Shown here: positions 23,157-34,880 of the stretch, one piece after another
How the letters are laid out: each line of letters opens with the position of its first letter
How positions within the stretch are numbered: position 1 is the first letter of the stretch
From: Capra hircus
Taxonomy: Eukaryota; Chordata; Mammalia; Artiodactyla; Bovidae
DNA length: 64,000 bases
Assembly (NCBI RefSeq): GCF_001704415.2
Contig: NC_030816.1
Location: 80,660,213-80,724,212 of the forward strand
Direction of reading: 5' to 3'
Made by a program: the position numbers and the translations under genes
The notes under the pieces: generated by a model
Seen by the model: the letters and a program-made list of their open reading frames with translations, nothing else
Told to the model about the DNA's origin: nothing
Databases searched by the model: none

Positions 23157-23559
23157 ATCCTTACAATTTGTTCACATCACTGCTTTGTTAACAATATTTA
23201 TGTTATTAAAGGTAGAGAGAAGTTTAAAATAACTTTGATAATTTAACCCAGTATCTGGAAGGTTTTACCAGTATCCCAAGTAGAGTAAATGTAGATATAC
23301 AGAAAAAAGACAAAGGGCTCATTTTGTGCCTATTCAAACTGATGCCTGAGCTTTCAGCCCAGACCTGGAATTCATCATCAGTATTTGGCATTTATCCGCA
23401 ACCAGCGGAACCACTATTGTTTGACCTGTTTTCTTTTCTCAGAACAGAATTTGGTACTGTCAAGTCAGTCTAGCTGCAACTGAATGGAATTTTTTTCTTT
23501 AAAGGTTTTTTTTTTTTTTGCATTTTGTTTATATACTATCTCTAGTGAGGTCAAATCCC
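23157..23559. other. Unique stretch with poly-T
   Basis: No gene or nameable repeat; a T-run lies at 23506-23519. Confidence 0.5.
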
Positions 23560-23650
23560 CCTGTAAATATTATCTAATTTATTCTCATAACATCTCTAAG
23601 AGATAGGGTGCATTTGTCTTTATTATTAGTGTCTGGAGAGTCACACTCAC
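23560..23650. mobile_element. Possible MIR-family fragment
   Basis: TCTAATTTATTCTCATAACA (23572-23591) followed by TCTCTAAGAGATAGGGTGC resembles the MIR-family phrase on regional lymph of old SINE tails. Weak. Confidence 0.35.
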
Positions 23651-24679
23651 TTTGTTGGGAATCACCAGGAATAAATCTCATGTAGACACTAATGGAAAAT
23701 ATAATAGGAGATAAATATAGGTATGACTGCAAATGAAGATATTTTCCCACCTTTGAAATCTGTTGACTAAAAAGATAAAAAGCAGAACAACTTATGATGA
23801 TTGAATAGTAATAAAAAGCAGCATTTAATCTAAATCTCTCATTCCCATGATTACTGCATGCTAAATATTACTCAATACTAGAGAGTCTGCTGATGAGCTC
23901 TGTAAATGTTTTCCAATAAAATTAAATAGATTAGATTTGGAAAGTGAATGCTAATGTTTCTAAGGATGTAAAAGAGTCTTCTTTTAAAACTTTCCTGAAA
24001 AATCCAGTTTAGGACTGCGTCACAGCATCATCAGTCTGAGCAGTCGTTATTTCCACGAGGACATGCTAGGCAGAGGCAACCAACATGTCCGAGAACGTCT
24101 TGTCATCTGCGATCCGATGTTAATTCTCTTCGTGTATTTTGCCTGCTGCTCTGGTTTGGTTGTCAGAGTTTGTTACTGAGACGAGACTAAGCTCACCCCA
24201 CTCTGGCAGCCTGCGATTGAGTTGGCATGACGCACCATGAGGTGAGTCTAATTGCTGTTAATATTGGAAGGATGAATAATCCTATTAAAAAGAAGAACAG
24301 TTACCAAAAAGTAAATAAGGGGAGGCAAGTCTAGATTACATGAAAGAAGGACAGCTTGATGAGGAGGAACCCATTAACCTGAATGGAAACAGTTCTTTGC
24401 TTTCAATTTAGCAGGTGTGAGCCAGACCGCATTCATACTTAATCGAAATGGAAACAATTTTTCTGATTCAGTTATAGACTTAAATACTAGGTTTCCTTAT
24501 ATGTGAAAAAAGGGACCCCACTGTGATTCCAAGTTGTTAATAGAAGACAAAATGCCACGTTAGGTAGGTTTATGGAAAACCTTCATCTTGTTCCGTAGGT
24601 ATTATTAATGAGTTAAAAGAGGTAACTATTAGGTGGAGAGGGCAATACTCTACATCAGTTTGCTTTCCAGACACGATGT
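23651..24679. other. Unique stretch without a gene
   Basis: About 1 kb with no nameable repeat. The part at 24010-24290 has more CpG than its surroundings and ends in a strong splice-donor-like GAG|GTGAGT at 24240-24247, but no exon is supported. Confidence 0.5.
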
Positions 24680-24808
24680 GCATGTGCGTCCCCTGGGATC
24701 TCGATCAAGTGCAGATTCTGGCTCAGCAGCTCTGGGACAGGGCCCAAGATGCTGCATTGGAGAGGCTCCCAGGGGGCTGCCATGGAGCACAATCAGGACC
24801 ACTCTTGC
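24680..24808 (+). mobile_element. MER5A-like hAT DNA transposon
   Basis: CCCCTGGGATCTCGATCAAG (24690-24709), GTGCAGATTCTGG and CAGCTCTGGGACAGGGCCCA (24728-24747) follow the MER5A order; a trailing CAGGACCACT matches its end. An ancient non-autonomous hAT relic. Confidence 0.65.
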
Positions 24809-25384
24809 AGAAGGCAGGCTCCAGACAACTATTTTAGAAAGAAATCTGTGCAAGTACAGTGTGACTTGCCTTATCATCATTTCAGGAATTTGAGGGCATT
24901 GGGATAACAAACCCCAAACCACCAGCTTAGTTAAATGGAGAGAATGAGCCAACGCAGCGCGTCAAGGACTCTTTTAAGGACACCTGGAATTGCTGGGAGA
25001 GTTGAAGCTGTAATAGAACAGTGGAAAGGCAGAATGTCTCCTGGTTCCCGTGGAGCTTCACTCGTGACCCCCTCCAGTCCCTCCTTTCCTGTGGCCATCG
25101 TCTTTAGACGGCCACAGAAGTGCTGAAGTAGTCCCTCTATATGAGAGACTTCATACTTGAATTCATGAGGCCTTAGCAAGACAGAGCACTATGTGTCTCT
25201 TCCTTCATCCTCCTACAAGCCAAGTTGTTCAGAGAACACCGCAGCGGCCTCAAGCATGCACGGTTCACCCACGCTGTCTGTGCCAGGGACATGCAGTCTA
25301 TTGCTGGTTACATGCTGGTAGGATCATCTGACACCCCCAGCACGAAGTCTAGTGCCATGGGCTCTTGAATACATTAATCTTTAA
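24809..25384. other. Unique stretch without a gene
   Basis: Mixed composition. Overlapping ORFs of 63-100 codons on both strands have no family features. Confidence 0.5.
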
Positions 25385-25862
25385 AAAGAATTTTTTTTAT
25401 TGACGTATAGTTGAATTACAATGTTGTGTTAATTACTGCTTTGTCACAAAGTGACTGAGTTATACATATATACCTTCTTTTTCGTATTATTTTCCATTAG
25501 GGTTTATCACAGGCTATTGAATATAGTTCTTTGTGCTCTACAGTAGGATCTTGTTGTTTATCCATTCTTTGTATACCAGTTTGCATTGACTAGTCCCAAA
25601 CTCCCACTTTTATTCATCTCACCTCCCTCCCCCTTGGCAATGACCAGTCTATTCTCTATGCCCCGGATTTTGTTTCTGTTTCACAGATAGGCTCATTTGC
25701 GTCATATTTTTTTAAGTGATATTATACGGTATTTGTCTTTGTGTTTCTGACTTACTTCACTTAGTTTGATCATCTCTAGTGCATCCATGTTGCTGCAAAT
25801 GGCATTGTGTTCTCTTTTTTATGGCCAAGTAGTATTCCACATCCTCTTTATCCAATGAATGC
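25385..25862 (-). mobile_element. LINE-1 3' end, antisense (artiodactyl-type)
   Basis: TTATTGACGTATAGTTGAAT (25398-25417), GAGTTATACATATATACCTT, CTATTGAATATAGTTCTTTG (25515-25534) and GGCCAAGTAGTATTCCAC (25823-25840) are typical of young artiodactyl L1 3' ends in reverse. Confidence 0.88.
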
Positions 25863-26055
25863 ATTAATCTTAATCAAACCCCAGATAGCTGAATAAGAGG
25901 GAGAACCTAGAAATACTTGAATAACTAAGAGTACATTTGAGTCAGGAGAGCTTTAAATGGGGAAATTATGTTTCAAAACCTTGACTGCATGTTAATTATG
26001 CTAAATTTTGAGTGATCAAAAACTGTCATTTATTACTTATCTAGTAAATACATAG

Positions 26056-26262
26056 TGAAAGTGAAGTCGCTCAGTCATGTCCGACTCTTTGCAACCCCAT
26101 GGACTGTAGCCTACCAGCTTCTCTGTCCAAGGAATTTTCCAGGCAAGAGTACTGGAGTGGGTTGTCATTTCCTTCTCCAGGAGATCTTTCCAACCCAGAG
26201 ATCGAACCCGGATCCCCCACATTGCAGGCAGATGCTTTACCGTGTGAGCCACCAGGGAAGCC
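26056..26262 (-). mobile_element. Bov-tA SINE
   Basis: Well preserved minus-strand copy: tail complement AGTGAAGTCGCTCAGTCATG at 26061 and head complement GAGCCACCAGGGAAGCC ending at 26262. Confidence 0.94.
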
Positions 26263-26349
26263 ACAGTAAGAACATAGGGACGGCATAAACCTGAAAACCA
26301 GATGGTAGGAAAGCTGGTCACAGCTCTTACATATGAACACTATGTGCAT

Positions 26350-26622
26350 GTATTAGTCTGCTCAGGCTGCTGTAACAAAATACCATAAACTACAGACATT
26401 TAGTCTAAAACCAAGGTGCTGCCAACCCACTTCCTAGTGTGCAGACTAACCTCACAGAGTGCTTTTGCATTTGCTTCTGTTAGATTCCTAGGGGTCCTGA
26501 TTCATCACTTCATCTAACCTCAATTATCTCCTGAAGGCCCCGCCTTCAGATACCATCACATTAGAATAGAGCTTCAACATATAAGTTTGGAAGACACATT
26601 TCCACTTCAGTCCACAGCAGTG
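26350..26622 (-). mobile_element. MLT1-like MaLR LTR, degraded
   Basis: The plus strand starts TATTAGTCTGCTCAGGCTGC (26351-26370) and ends near TTCAACATATAAGTTTGGAA (26573-26592), i.e. the reverse of an MLT1-type solo LTR. A relic of an ancient ERVL-MaLR retroelement; no gene content. Confidence 0.7.
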
Positions 26623-27183
26623 CATTGAACGCTGATGAAGATATCAGTTACTTTGCAATTATAATACAAGCACAAAGATGCTTATATTATTCTTGCTTCT
26701 CAACTTATATTTGTTCCTAACATTTACTGTCTTTAAAGTCATAAGTCTATATGTATATCATCCTGATATCGAGTCTGGAAATAAAGTTCCTTCTGATGGT
26801 TTCAGCATGTTATTGAAACTTATTTGTCCTAAAATGAATTTATTCTTCCTACTCACATAGAACTTTTTAAAATTATAGTTGTGACAAATTTACTGACTAC
26901 TAACTCATGTAATCCTACCCTACAGGGACAAATTTGGTCCACCTCTATGGAGACAAATGTACTTCTACTGTGTTAGAAAATATATTTCCATTTTCTAGTA
27001 TATACAACTAGAGAGTGAGAATGGTGGACAAATGGACATGGAAAGCCTGCCTTCCTAGTACAAATTCATGGAAATGATGGATAGAATGAAGCAACAAAAC
27101 TCCCTGAATGTCAGAAATAAAACAAGAAACCAAAGCCAAAGAAATAAGTATAAGCTGATGCTACAAGGACCCATGGGGGTTTT
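26623..27183. other. AT-rich stretch without a gene
   Basis: No repeat or gene recognised with confidence. Confidence 0.5.
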
Positions 27184-28756
27184 CAGTTCAGTTCAGTCGC
27201 TCAGTCATGTCCGACTCTTTGCGACCCCATGAATCGCAGCATGCCAGGCCTCCCTGTCCATCACCAGCTCCCGGAGTTCACGCAGACTCACGTCCATCGA
27301 GTCTGTGATGCCATCCAGCCATCTCATCCTCGGTCGTCCCCTTCTCCTCCTGCCCCCAATCACTCCCAGCATCAGAGTCTTTTCCAATGAGTCAGCTCTT
27401 CGCATGAGGTGGCCAAAGTACTGGAGCTTCAGCTTTAGCATCATTCCCTCCAAAGAAATCCCAGGGTTGATCTCCTTCAGAATGGACTCGTTGGATCTCC
27501 TTGCAGTCCAAGGGACCCTCAAGAGTCTTCTCCAACACCACAGTTCAAAAGCATCAATTCTTCAGCACACAGCTTTCTTCACAGTCCAACTCTCACGTCC
27601 ATACATGGCCACAGGAAAAACCATAGCCTTGACTAGATGGACCTTAGTCAGCGAAGTAATGTCTCTGCTTTTGAATATACTATCTAGGTTGGTCATAACT
27701 TTTCTTCCAAGGAGTAAGAGTCTTTTAATTTCATGGCTGCAGTCACCATCTGCAGTGATTTTGGAGCCCCAAAAAATAAAGTCTGACACTGTTTCTACTG
27801 TTTCCCCTATTTCCCATGAAGTGATGGGACCGGATGCCATGATCTTCGTTTTCTGAATGTTGAGCTTTAGGCCAACTTTTTCACTCTCCTCTTTCACTTT
27901 CATCAAGAGGCTTTTTAGTTCCTCTTCACTTTCTGCCATAAGGGTGGTGTCATCTGCATATCTGAGGATATTGATATTTCTCCCGGCAATCTTGATTCCA
28001 GCTTGTGTTTCTTCCAGTCCAGCATTTCTCATGATGTACTCTGCATATAAGTTAAATAAGCAGGGTGACAATATACAGCCTTGACATACTCCTTTTCCTA
28101 TTTGGAACCAGTCTGTTGTTCCATGTCCAGTTCTAACTGTTGCTTCCTGACCTGCATACAGATTTCTCAAGAGGCAGGTCAGGTGGTCTGGTATTCCCAT
28201 CTCTTTCAGAATTGTCCACAGTTTATTGTGATCCACACAGTCAAAGGCTTTGGCATAGTCAATGAAGCAGAAGTAGATGTTTTTCTGGAACTCTCTTGCT
28301 TTTTCCATGATCCAGCGGATGGTGGCAATTTGATCTCTGGTTCCTCTGCCTTTTCTAAAACCAGCTTGAACATCAGGGAGTTTACGGTTCACGTATTGCT
28401 GAAGTCTGGCTTGGAGAATTTTGAGTATTACTTTACTAGCATGTGAGATGAGTGCAATTGTGTGGTAGTCTGAGCATTCTTTGGCATTGCCTTTCTTTGG
28501 GATTGGAATGAAAACGGACCTTTTCCAGTCCTGTGGCCACTGCTGAGTTTTCCAAACTTGCTGGCATATTGAGTGCAGCACTTTCACAGCATCATCTTTC
28601 AGGATTTGAAACAGCTCAACTGGAATTCCATCACCTCCACTAGCTTTGTTCATAGTGATGCTTTCTAAGGCCCACTTGACTTCACATTCCAGGATGTCTG
28701 CCTCTAGATGAGTGATCACACCATCGTGATTATCTGGGTTGTGAAGATCTTTGGTT
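27184..28756 (-). mobile_element. BovB LINE, longest copy, 385-codon reverse-transcriptase relic
   Basis: The minus-strand frame 28719-27562 (385 codons) covers most of the reverse-transcriptase domain: MNKASGGDGIP near residue 24, VFIPIPKKGN near 70, FRKGRGTRDQI near 121, IDYAKAFDCVDHN near 153 and YADDTTLMAE near 258. The C-terminal part follows in a shifted frame (27522-27205; RVPWTARRSNESILKEI, MRWLDGITDSMD) and the tail ends at 27184. The frameshift at about 27560 and the missing endonuclease end make it inactive. Clear flanking duplication was not found. Confidence 0.96.
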
Positions 28757-29191
28757 TTAGTCCTGGATAAAGATTTGTGGAGATGAGGATGGGATGGGAA
28801 TTAAGGCCTCAAACACATTGGGTAGGGAAGCTGAAGCCAGTCCCCTGCAGAAAGTCTAGAGCCTCAGAAAGCGAGTTAGAGAAACACCACTTGGCCTGTG
28901 GAAGGAGCAAGGAAGTTTGCTGTTACTGATCCCTATAGTGAGCACAGGTCAGGAAAGAGACATCTTCTGAGAGAAACTATTAATAACACCAGCCTGGTCA
29001 TATATGGAGAGGTCTGAATTTATGTTATTTGCTTAGAACACTAACCCCAAGTCCATTTTCTTGGAATGGACCCCTAAGTCAATAAAATAACATAAAATAG
29101 GGCCAGAGCCTTGAAGCCCTAGGAATCTGATTGTAGCAAATGCAGAAACACTCTGTGAAGGTTACTTTCACAACCTAGGGTTCAGAAGCTG
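28757..29191. other. Unassigned stretch
   Basis: No gene or nameable repeat. Confidence 0.5.
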
Positions 29192-29567
29192 TCTTAATCT
29201 GCTCAGGCCGCCATAACAAATATCACAGACTGGGTGGTTTAACTAACAGAATTTATTTTCTCACAGTTCTGGAGGCTGGAATTATAAGATTGAGGTGTTG
29301 GCAGGTTTGGTTTCTCCCGAGGCCTTTCACCTTGGCTTGCAAACCAGCTGCCTTCTTGCTGTATTTTCTCATGGCCTTTATGTGTGATAGCCTTGATGTC
29401 TCTTCCACTTATAGGGAAAATAGTCATATTGAATCAGGACCCATCCTTATGACCTTAATTAATGTTAATTAGCTCTTCATAGGCCCTATGTCCAAATACA
29501 ATCCCACTGGGGGTTAGGGCTATAATGTACGAATTTAAAGAGAGTACACAATTCAGTTCATAACGGA
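29192..29567 (-). mobile_element. MLT1-like MaLR LTR
   Basis: The plus strand has TGTCTTAATCTGCTCAGGCC at 29191, CAGAATTTATTTTCTCACAG (29248-29267), TTCTGGAGGCTGG, and ends with a GTACACAATTCAGTTCATAA segment: the reverse complement of an MLT1-type LTR over nearly full length. The short ORFs are repeat shadows. Confidence 0.85.
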
Positions 29568-29579
29568 AGTCTTGTGAAA

Positions 29580-29886
29580 AACAACTCAACCCACTGAAGA
29601 TGAATTCACAACAACATCAAAATGTTATAAAGTACACAAGGATTAAGACCCTAAAGGAGAGAAATCAGAGGCAAAAATAAGGAGAAGGACCAAAATAACT
29701 ATAGATTGCAGATCAAAACCAAAGACACTCTAAAGTAAATAAAATATTATTTTAAAAAGACTTGAAAACATCATGAAACAATAGGACACCATGAAAATGA
29801 ATAGGCAGATTTGTAAAGAAATAGAATGTCTAGAAATGGAAATTGCAGTCATGAAAATTTCACTAGACAAGCTAAATAGAATATTA
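29580..29886 (+). mobile_element. Ancient LINE-1/HAL1-like fragment, left part
   Basis: A-rich strand with CCTAAAGGAGAGAAATCAGA-type phrases and no intact frame. It is cut by the SINE at 29887 and continues at 30106. Confidence 0.5.
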
Positions 29887-30097
29887 TGTGTGTGTGTGTG
29901 CTCAGTCCTGTCTGACTCTTTGCAACCCCATGGACTGTAGTCCGCCAGGCTCCTCTGTCCATGGGATTCTCCAGGCAAGAACACTGGAGTGGGTTGCCAT
30001 ATCCTCCTTCAGGGGATCTTTCCAACCCACAGATCAAACTCTCATTTCTGACATCTCCTGCATTGGCAGGTGAATTCTTTACCACTGCACCACCTTG
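29887..30097 (-). mobile_element. Bov-tA SINE with (TG)n tail and 8-base target-site duplication
   Basis: Minus-strand copy with a GT-rich tail at 29887-29899. The sequence GAATATTA is repeated at 29879-29886 and 30098-30105, so it inserted into the old L1. Confidence 0.93.
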
Positions 30098-30105
30098 GAA
30101 TATTA

Positions 30106-30665
30106 GTCACAACCAAAAAGAAAATTAACAAACTGAAGGATACATTTGAGGAAATCACTTAGAATGAGGTATAGAGAGACAGAGATGAGTGGTTCAGAAA
30201 TGTAGATGATTAAATGAGAAAGTCCAATGAACATGTCTCATGGAGACACAGAGAGTAAAAAATGGGAGACAGGCAACTTTCAGAAGAAAGTCAGTAAAAA
30301 TTTTTATAATGAAATGCCGGAGTCCAAAAGTGGAAATACACTGATTCTCAAGCGGCAAAAACAAAAGTTAGTGTATATCTAGCTGGAGAAAAATCCAGCA
30401 ATTCTAATGTTTCCCACAAAGGGAATTTCAATAAATAACAGAAAAATTGGATTCATATGTAACATATTCTCTGATCATAATGCAGTAAAATTAGAAATTA
30501 GTAACAAAACAACAGCTGCTAAGAAAATGAAAATTGCCATAGTATCAGTAAAAAGGGTCTGGATAACACAAACCATATTGAAACATGAACTGAATCTTTT
30601 AAGCTATCTCATCACCTCAATACATACAAGAAAACAAAACTTTAAGGCTTTTGGTATACAAAAAA
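30106..30665 (+). mobile_element. Ancient LINE-1/HAL1-like fragment, right part
   Basis: Includes a frame encoding SDHNAVKLEISNK (about 30468-30506), the conserved end of the L1 endonuclease domain, surrounded by A-rich diverged sequence. Confidence 0.65.
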
Positions 30666-31589
30666 TTATTTTTTAAAGTTGTTTGTAATTGATTATTTAC
30701 AATTCTGGTTTCATGAGCAAGTACTTTTCTTTTGCCTCATGGCTATTCCTGAGACTATTTTGTTAGTCTCTGTCTGACCTTGATATTAAAGGACTGTATT
30801 TTATTGGAACTTTACAAAAGTACTTTCACATACATCCTATCAGCATCTAGTCTCTGCCCCTTGGTGAGACAACTTAGAGGTGTATTTGCAACACCCTTAA
30901 CTAGCATGCAAATCACTTACCAGTATGTGAATGCATAAATACTACTGGAGTCAGAAATTTCTTGCCAAGTGATTTGACTTTCTTTGATAGTATACAGAGA
31001 CCTCATCAAGTATGCCCAGTGAGTAGAGTTTTACAGAGGAAAATTACTGACATTAAGGATGGACTTGAAGACAATATTTTTCCCCCAACAGTAAGTATTA
31101 GATACATGTTATAATAGATTTGTTGTTTAACTGACCTAATTCTGAATAGCCTTAAAATATGGTATAATGGAGCAGAAACAGCATACATAGAAAAGCTTAT
31201 TTTTCACCTAATACCTGACGGAAAATTAGACTTAAGAATGTGTACCATTTGGGGGAAAAAATATTAAACTGACTTTTAAAACATGATCCTTTTGAATTTA
31301 GGTTCCCTTAAGACATAAAATTTTGTTGAAGATTATGCTCATGTAATTTCTTTACTGCATCACCGAGAGAAGCCTGCTTTGGGAGGTTTCCGTCTCTGAA
31401 CGTGTTTCTGGTGAATTCTGCTTGCTGTTCCAGGGGGGCAGGCCACTGAGTCTTGAGAAACATCGCAAAGGCCCAGTAGCAGGCCAACCCCAGATGCAGC
31501 CGAATGGCAGAGCATTTGACACGAAACTCTCAGTGCTTGTTTATTCATTTCTGGAGTATTCCTAAGGTGTCTGCTCTCCTTTTCATCCC
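30666..31589. other. Unique stretch without a gene
   Basis: AT-rich to mixed; no nameable element. Confidence 0.5.
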
Positions 31590-31717
31590 GGAGAAGGCAA
31601 TGGCACCCCACTCCAGTACTCTTGCCTGGAAAATCCCATGGACTGACAAGCCTGGTAGGCTACTGTCCATGGGGTCGCCAAGAGTCGGACAGGACTGAGC
31701 GACTTCACTTTCACTTC
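31590..31717 (+). mobile_element. Bov-A monomer (half of a Bov-A2)
   Basis: GAGAAGGCAATGGCACCCCA (31591-31610) to CTGAGCGACTTCACTTTCAC (31695-31714): one Bov-A unit with no tRNA-derived head. Confidence 0.92.
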
Positions 31718-32570
31718 CGTGATGAGTTACATCCCCCACTGCGCTCCCTTTCACCCCACTGCCCGTCTCTTACCCCATCCCTGACCCCAGCCATCAGGAG
31801 TCCTGACTTCTCACACACTCACCAGCCCAGCCTCCACTGGAACTTCGCTCTTTCCTCCAGGATTTTCTCAATTTAAACCTGTTTGCCACTTCCCTCTACT
31901 CCCCCCTATTAAGCAGGGTAATTTAGTCAGCAAGCCCAAGTCCTCCAGCTTATTCAGAACCTACTAAACTGACAGCCCTCCAGCTATAAGAATTTATCCT
32001 CAGAAAGCAAGGAGACGTACAACCAGCAAGAATTCCGCTACGTATAAATGTTTTATTAAACTAGAGAGAGTGACATTTTGCCCCCAAACCGTGTTTGTCT
32101 TATGAATAAATTAAAATGCAATATAAAGTAATTTTTAAAGAAATACACTCATCTGAAAACAGGCTTGTTATATTTCCACACTATTACTAATATACCATAA
32201 CTAACATTTGAGTTTATTTTGGGATAGACAGACACTTCTGGATTAAAACCCCATGGATCTGACTTTCACAAAGTCCAGATAGCACCTGACTCAGACTTCA
32301 AATGCTTTTAAGTCAGTTGTCATCCAAATTAACCTCAACAGGTGCTCAGTAAATATCAGTTTAATGAATGGAAGGGTCAGTAAATGCTACAACTTCCAGA
32401 TTCCTTGGGTCAAAAGTCTGCCTGTCTTCTGATATATCTTTTCTTTTTTTCATTTACTGAGTCAAAAACAAAAATACACTAGCGTCCCTTACCCAAACCG
32501 AAAAAAGAAAAACAAGGAAAATAAATAAAATAAAATAAATTGACTATTATAACAAATTTTTTCAGATAGT
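31718..32570. other. Unique stretch without a gene
   Basis: A C-rich part (31720-31910) followed by AT-rich sequence; nothing gene-like. Confidence 0.5.
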
Positions 32571-32808
32571 GTGTGTGTGTGTGTGTATGTGTGTGTGTGT
32601 GTTAGTCGCTCAGTCATGTCTGACTCTCTGCGACCTCATGGACTGTAGTCCGCCAGGCAGCTCTGTCCATGGGATTCTCCAGGCAAGAATACTGGAGTGG
32701 GTTGCCATTCCCTTCTCCAGGGGATCTTCCTGATTGATGCAAGGATAGAACCTAGGTCTCCCGCATTGAAGGCAGATTCTTTACCACCTGAGCCACCAAG
32801 GAAGCCAG
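32571..32808 (-). mobile_element. Bov-tA SINE with (GT)n tail
   Basis: The tail is an interrupted GT microsatellite (32569-32601), then the minus-strand Bov-A body and head complement GAGCCACCAAGGAAGCC ending near 32808. Confidence 0.94.
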
Positions 32809-32969
32809 CTAGGGTAAAATAAATAGGAAATGAAATAATATTTTAAATAACCCTTACTTCATTCATATTTTAAAGTAAACTAAAAATGCTTACCTTCCAA
32901 CATATTTTAATGATCAGATTTTAATTTAGTCACTTCATTACAATGCCTGCAAGTTTATATAGACTCTGC

Positions 32970-33179
32970 GGTGGTGGTTTAGTCGCTAAGTCATGTCGGA
33001 CTCTCGTGACTCCGTGGACTGTAGCCCGCCAGGCTCCTCTGTCCATGGGGATTTCCCAGGCAAGAATACTGGAGTGGGTTGCCATTTCCTTCTTCATGGA
33101 ATCTTCCTGACTCAGGGGTCAAATCCTTGTCTCCTGCATCACAAGCAGATTCTTTACTGCTGAGACACCAAGGAAGCCC
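32970..33179 (-). mobile_element. Bov-tA SINE with exact 12-base target-site duplication
   Basis: Minus-strand copy with a GGTGGT tail. TATAGACTCTGC is repeated exactly at 32958-32969 and 33180-33191. Confidence 0.96.
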
Positions 33180-33191
33180 TATAGACTCTGC

Positions 33192-34139
33192 AGTCCAAGA
33201 GATAATTCATTTCTTAAGATTATTCAATTGATTAAAAAAATAAACCATCAGAAATACTCTGAACCTGAAACCATGTTTTGTAAACACAAGTAAACAGTTA
33301 CTTCCCCATAAAATTCTAGAATTGTTAAGTTCATAGGATTTTAGAGTTTAAAGCATGGAATAATATGATTCTTAGAGATTTAGAAAAACTAAAGAATTTC
33401 ATTTTTCATAAACCCACCTTTTGCATTTAGGTTACTTCATCCAGCATCAATGTTCTAATTTTCCAGCAATAACAATTTGATGAGTATTAGTTAAATCAAG
33501 TAGGTTAAAACATTGTTACTGATAAACCATATGCCCAGTTATTTGAGCCTTAAACAATGATAAAATTGTGTACGAAATCTAACAGTGATTAACTTTTGAA
33601 TCAAGTCTATTTCCCTCAAAATATATAAAATTTCAGAAGATGTGTGAGATAATTTGGGAAAGTATGGATTAAAAAGAGAGAGTCTGAAATATGTCCCCCA
33701 AAGAGAGAATTACAATACAAGTGATAAAGAAAAAATTTGGCAAAGTAATTAAGGAGAAAGCTCTGAGTGAGGCTTGAAATCCTCATGAATGTTCTATGCT
33801 TTATATTCTTATTTATTTTATCATAAGGATTTCATAAGAATGAAGGAAGAATGAAGATGGTCATCATTATTCTTTGGTTTCTCATTGTTCTTTCCTAATT
33901 TTTTCCTTCTTTCTGAAACATAAATCTATCCTTGAGATAAGGACTGTGTATTAAAGTTACATCAAACAACTATCTTAAGATTAAATCAAATAGAGGAATG
34001 CATTTTCTTTGGGAAATTGATTAAATCAAGGTTCCCTAGTGAGAGATAAAAATAGAAATGATTTTAAATCAAATTCACTCTGGATAAGGGTTCTACTGGT
34101 AAGATTCGAAATATTCTTTTAAAGCAAAATGTTTATTAC
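33192..34139. other. AT-rich unique stretch
   Basis: Close to 1 kb with no gene or nameable repeat. Confidence 0.5.
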
Positions 34140-34880
34140 ACATTCTTGGAAAAACATTTTTAATACATATGACAAGGTGTTAATTTCTTTAATATCCAAA
34201 TATTCTTACATGTCAATAAAAAGATAAACAACTTTAAAACAATAGTTTTCCCTGTTTGCAGGGAAAAAACTGGTAAACAAATAAAAGTTCAAGTTCAGTT
34301 ACACTTGAAGAAATGACAATTTCTAAAATTGAAAGTGAATTTTCATCTTTCATATTGCCAGGAATGAAAATATTTGTTGTGGGTGTGGAATTCTGCAGTC
34401 TCAGATTCATCAGTAAGAGTGTAAACTGATACAACCTTTTTAGAGCTCAATTTGGCAAGATATGTTAAATTTTAACATAGGGATTTTATTTTTAAATTTA
34501 AATAACATATCCTTTGATCTTACAATTCCATTTAGAAATTTTCCCTATAGATTTTTTTTACACTCATGAACAAGAGTAATCATTGCCATATATTTGTAAA
34601 TAATTAAAAAAGAGAAAAAAGAACGCAGCTGAATATCCATGAATAAGGATCTGGTTCTCTTAAAGACTATGGCACATCTGTGCTTACATGCAGATGTTTA
34701 AAGGAAGGAAATAGAGCTATACATGCTACTAGAAAGAAGTCCAAGAGAAAATGTTTCATGTGAAAAAAAGCAAGTTGGAGAACATACATTCTAATCCCAT
34801 TTGTCTGAATAAATATTTTATGAATATTCTCTGGGAAAAAAACATTGGCAGGTGGGATGGTTAGAAGCCCTTTTGCTTTG
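34140..34880 (+). mobile_element. LINE-1 ORF2 3' end and 3' UTR, degraded
   Basis: GTGTAAACTGATACAACCTT (34419-34438), CTTACAATTCCATTTAGAAA (34519-34538) and TTCATGTGAAAAAAAGCAAG (34754-34773) keep the order of an L1 3' end. Confidence 0.8.

Noticed and set aside
27562..28719. 385-codon reverse-transcriptase frame as a functional gene
   Set aside because: A BovB fragment without endonuclease and with a C-terminal frameshift; counted as a mobile element only.
26350..29567. The two MLT1-like LTRs as the ends of one provirus
   Set aside because: They are diverged, 2.6 kb apart, with only a BovB and no retroviral gene between them; independent solo LTRs are simpler.
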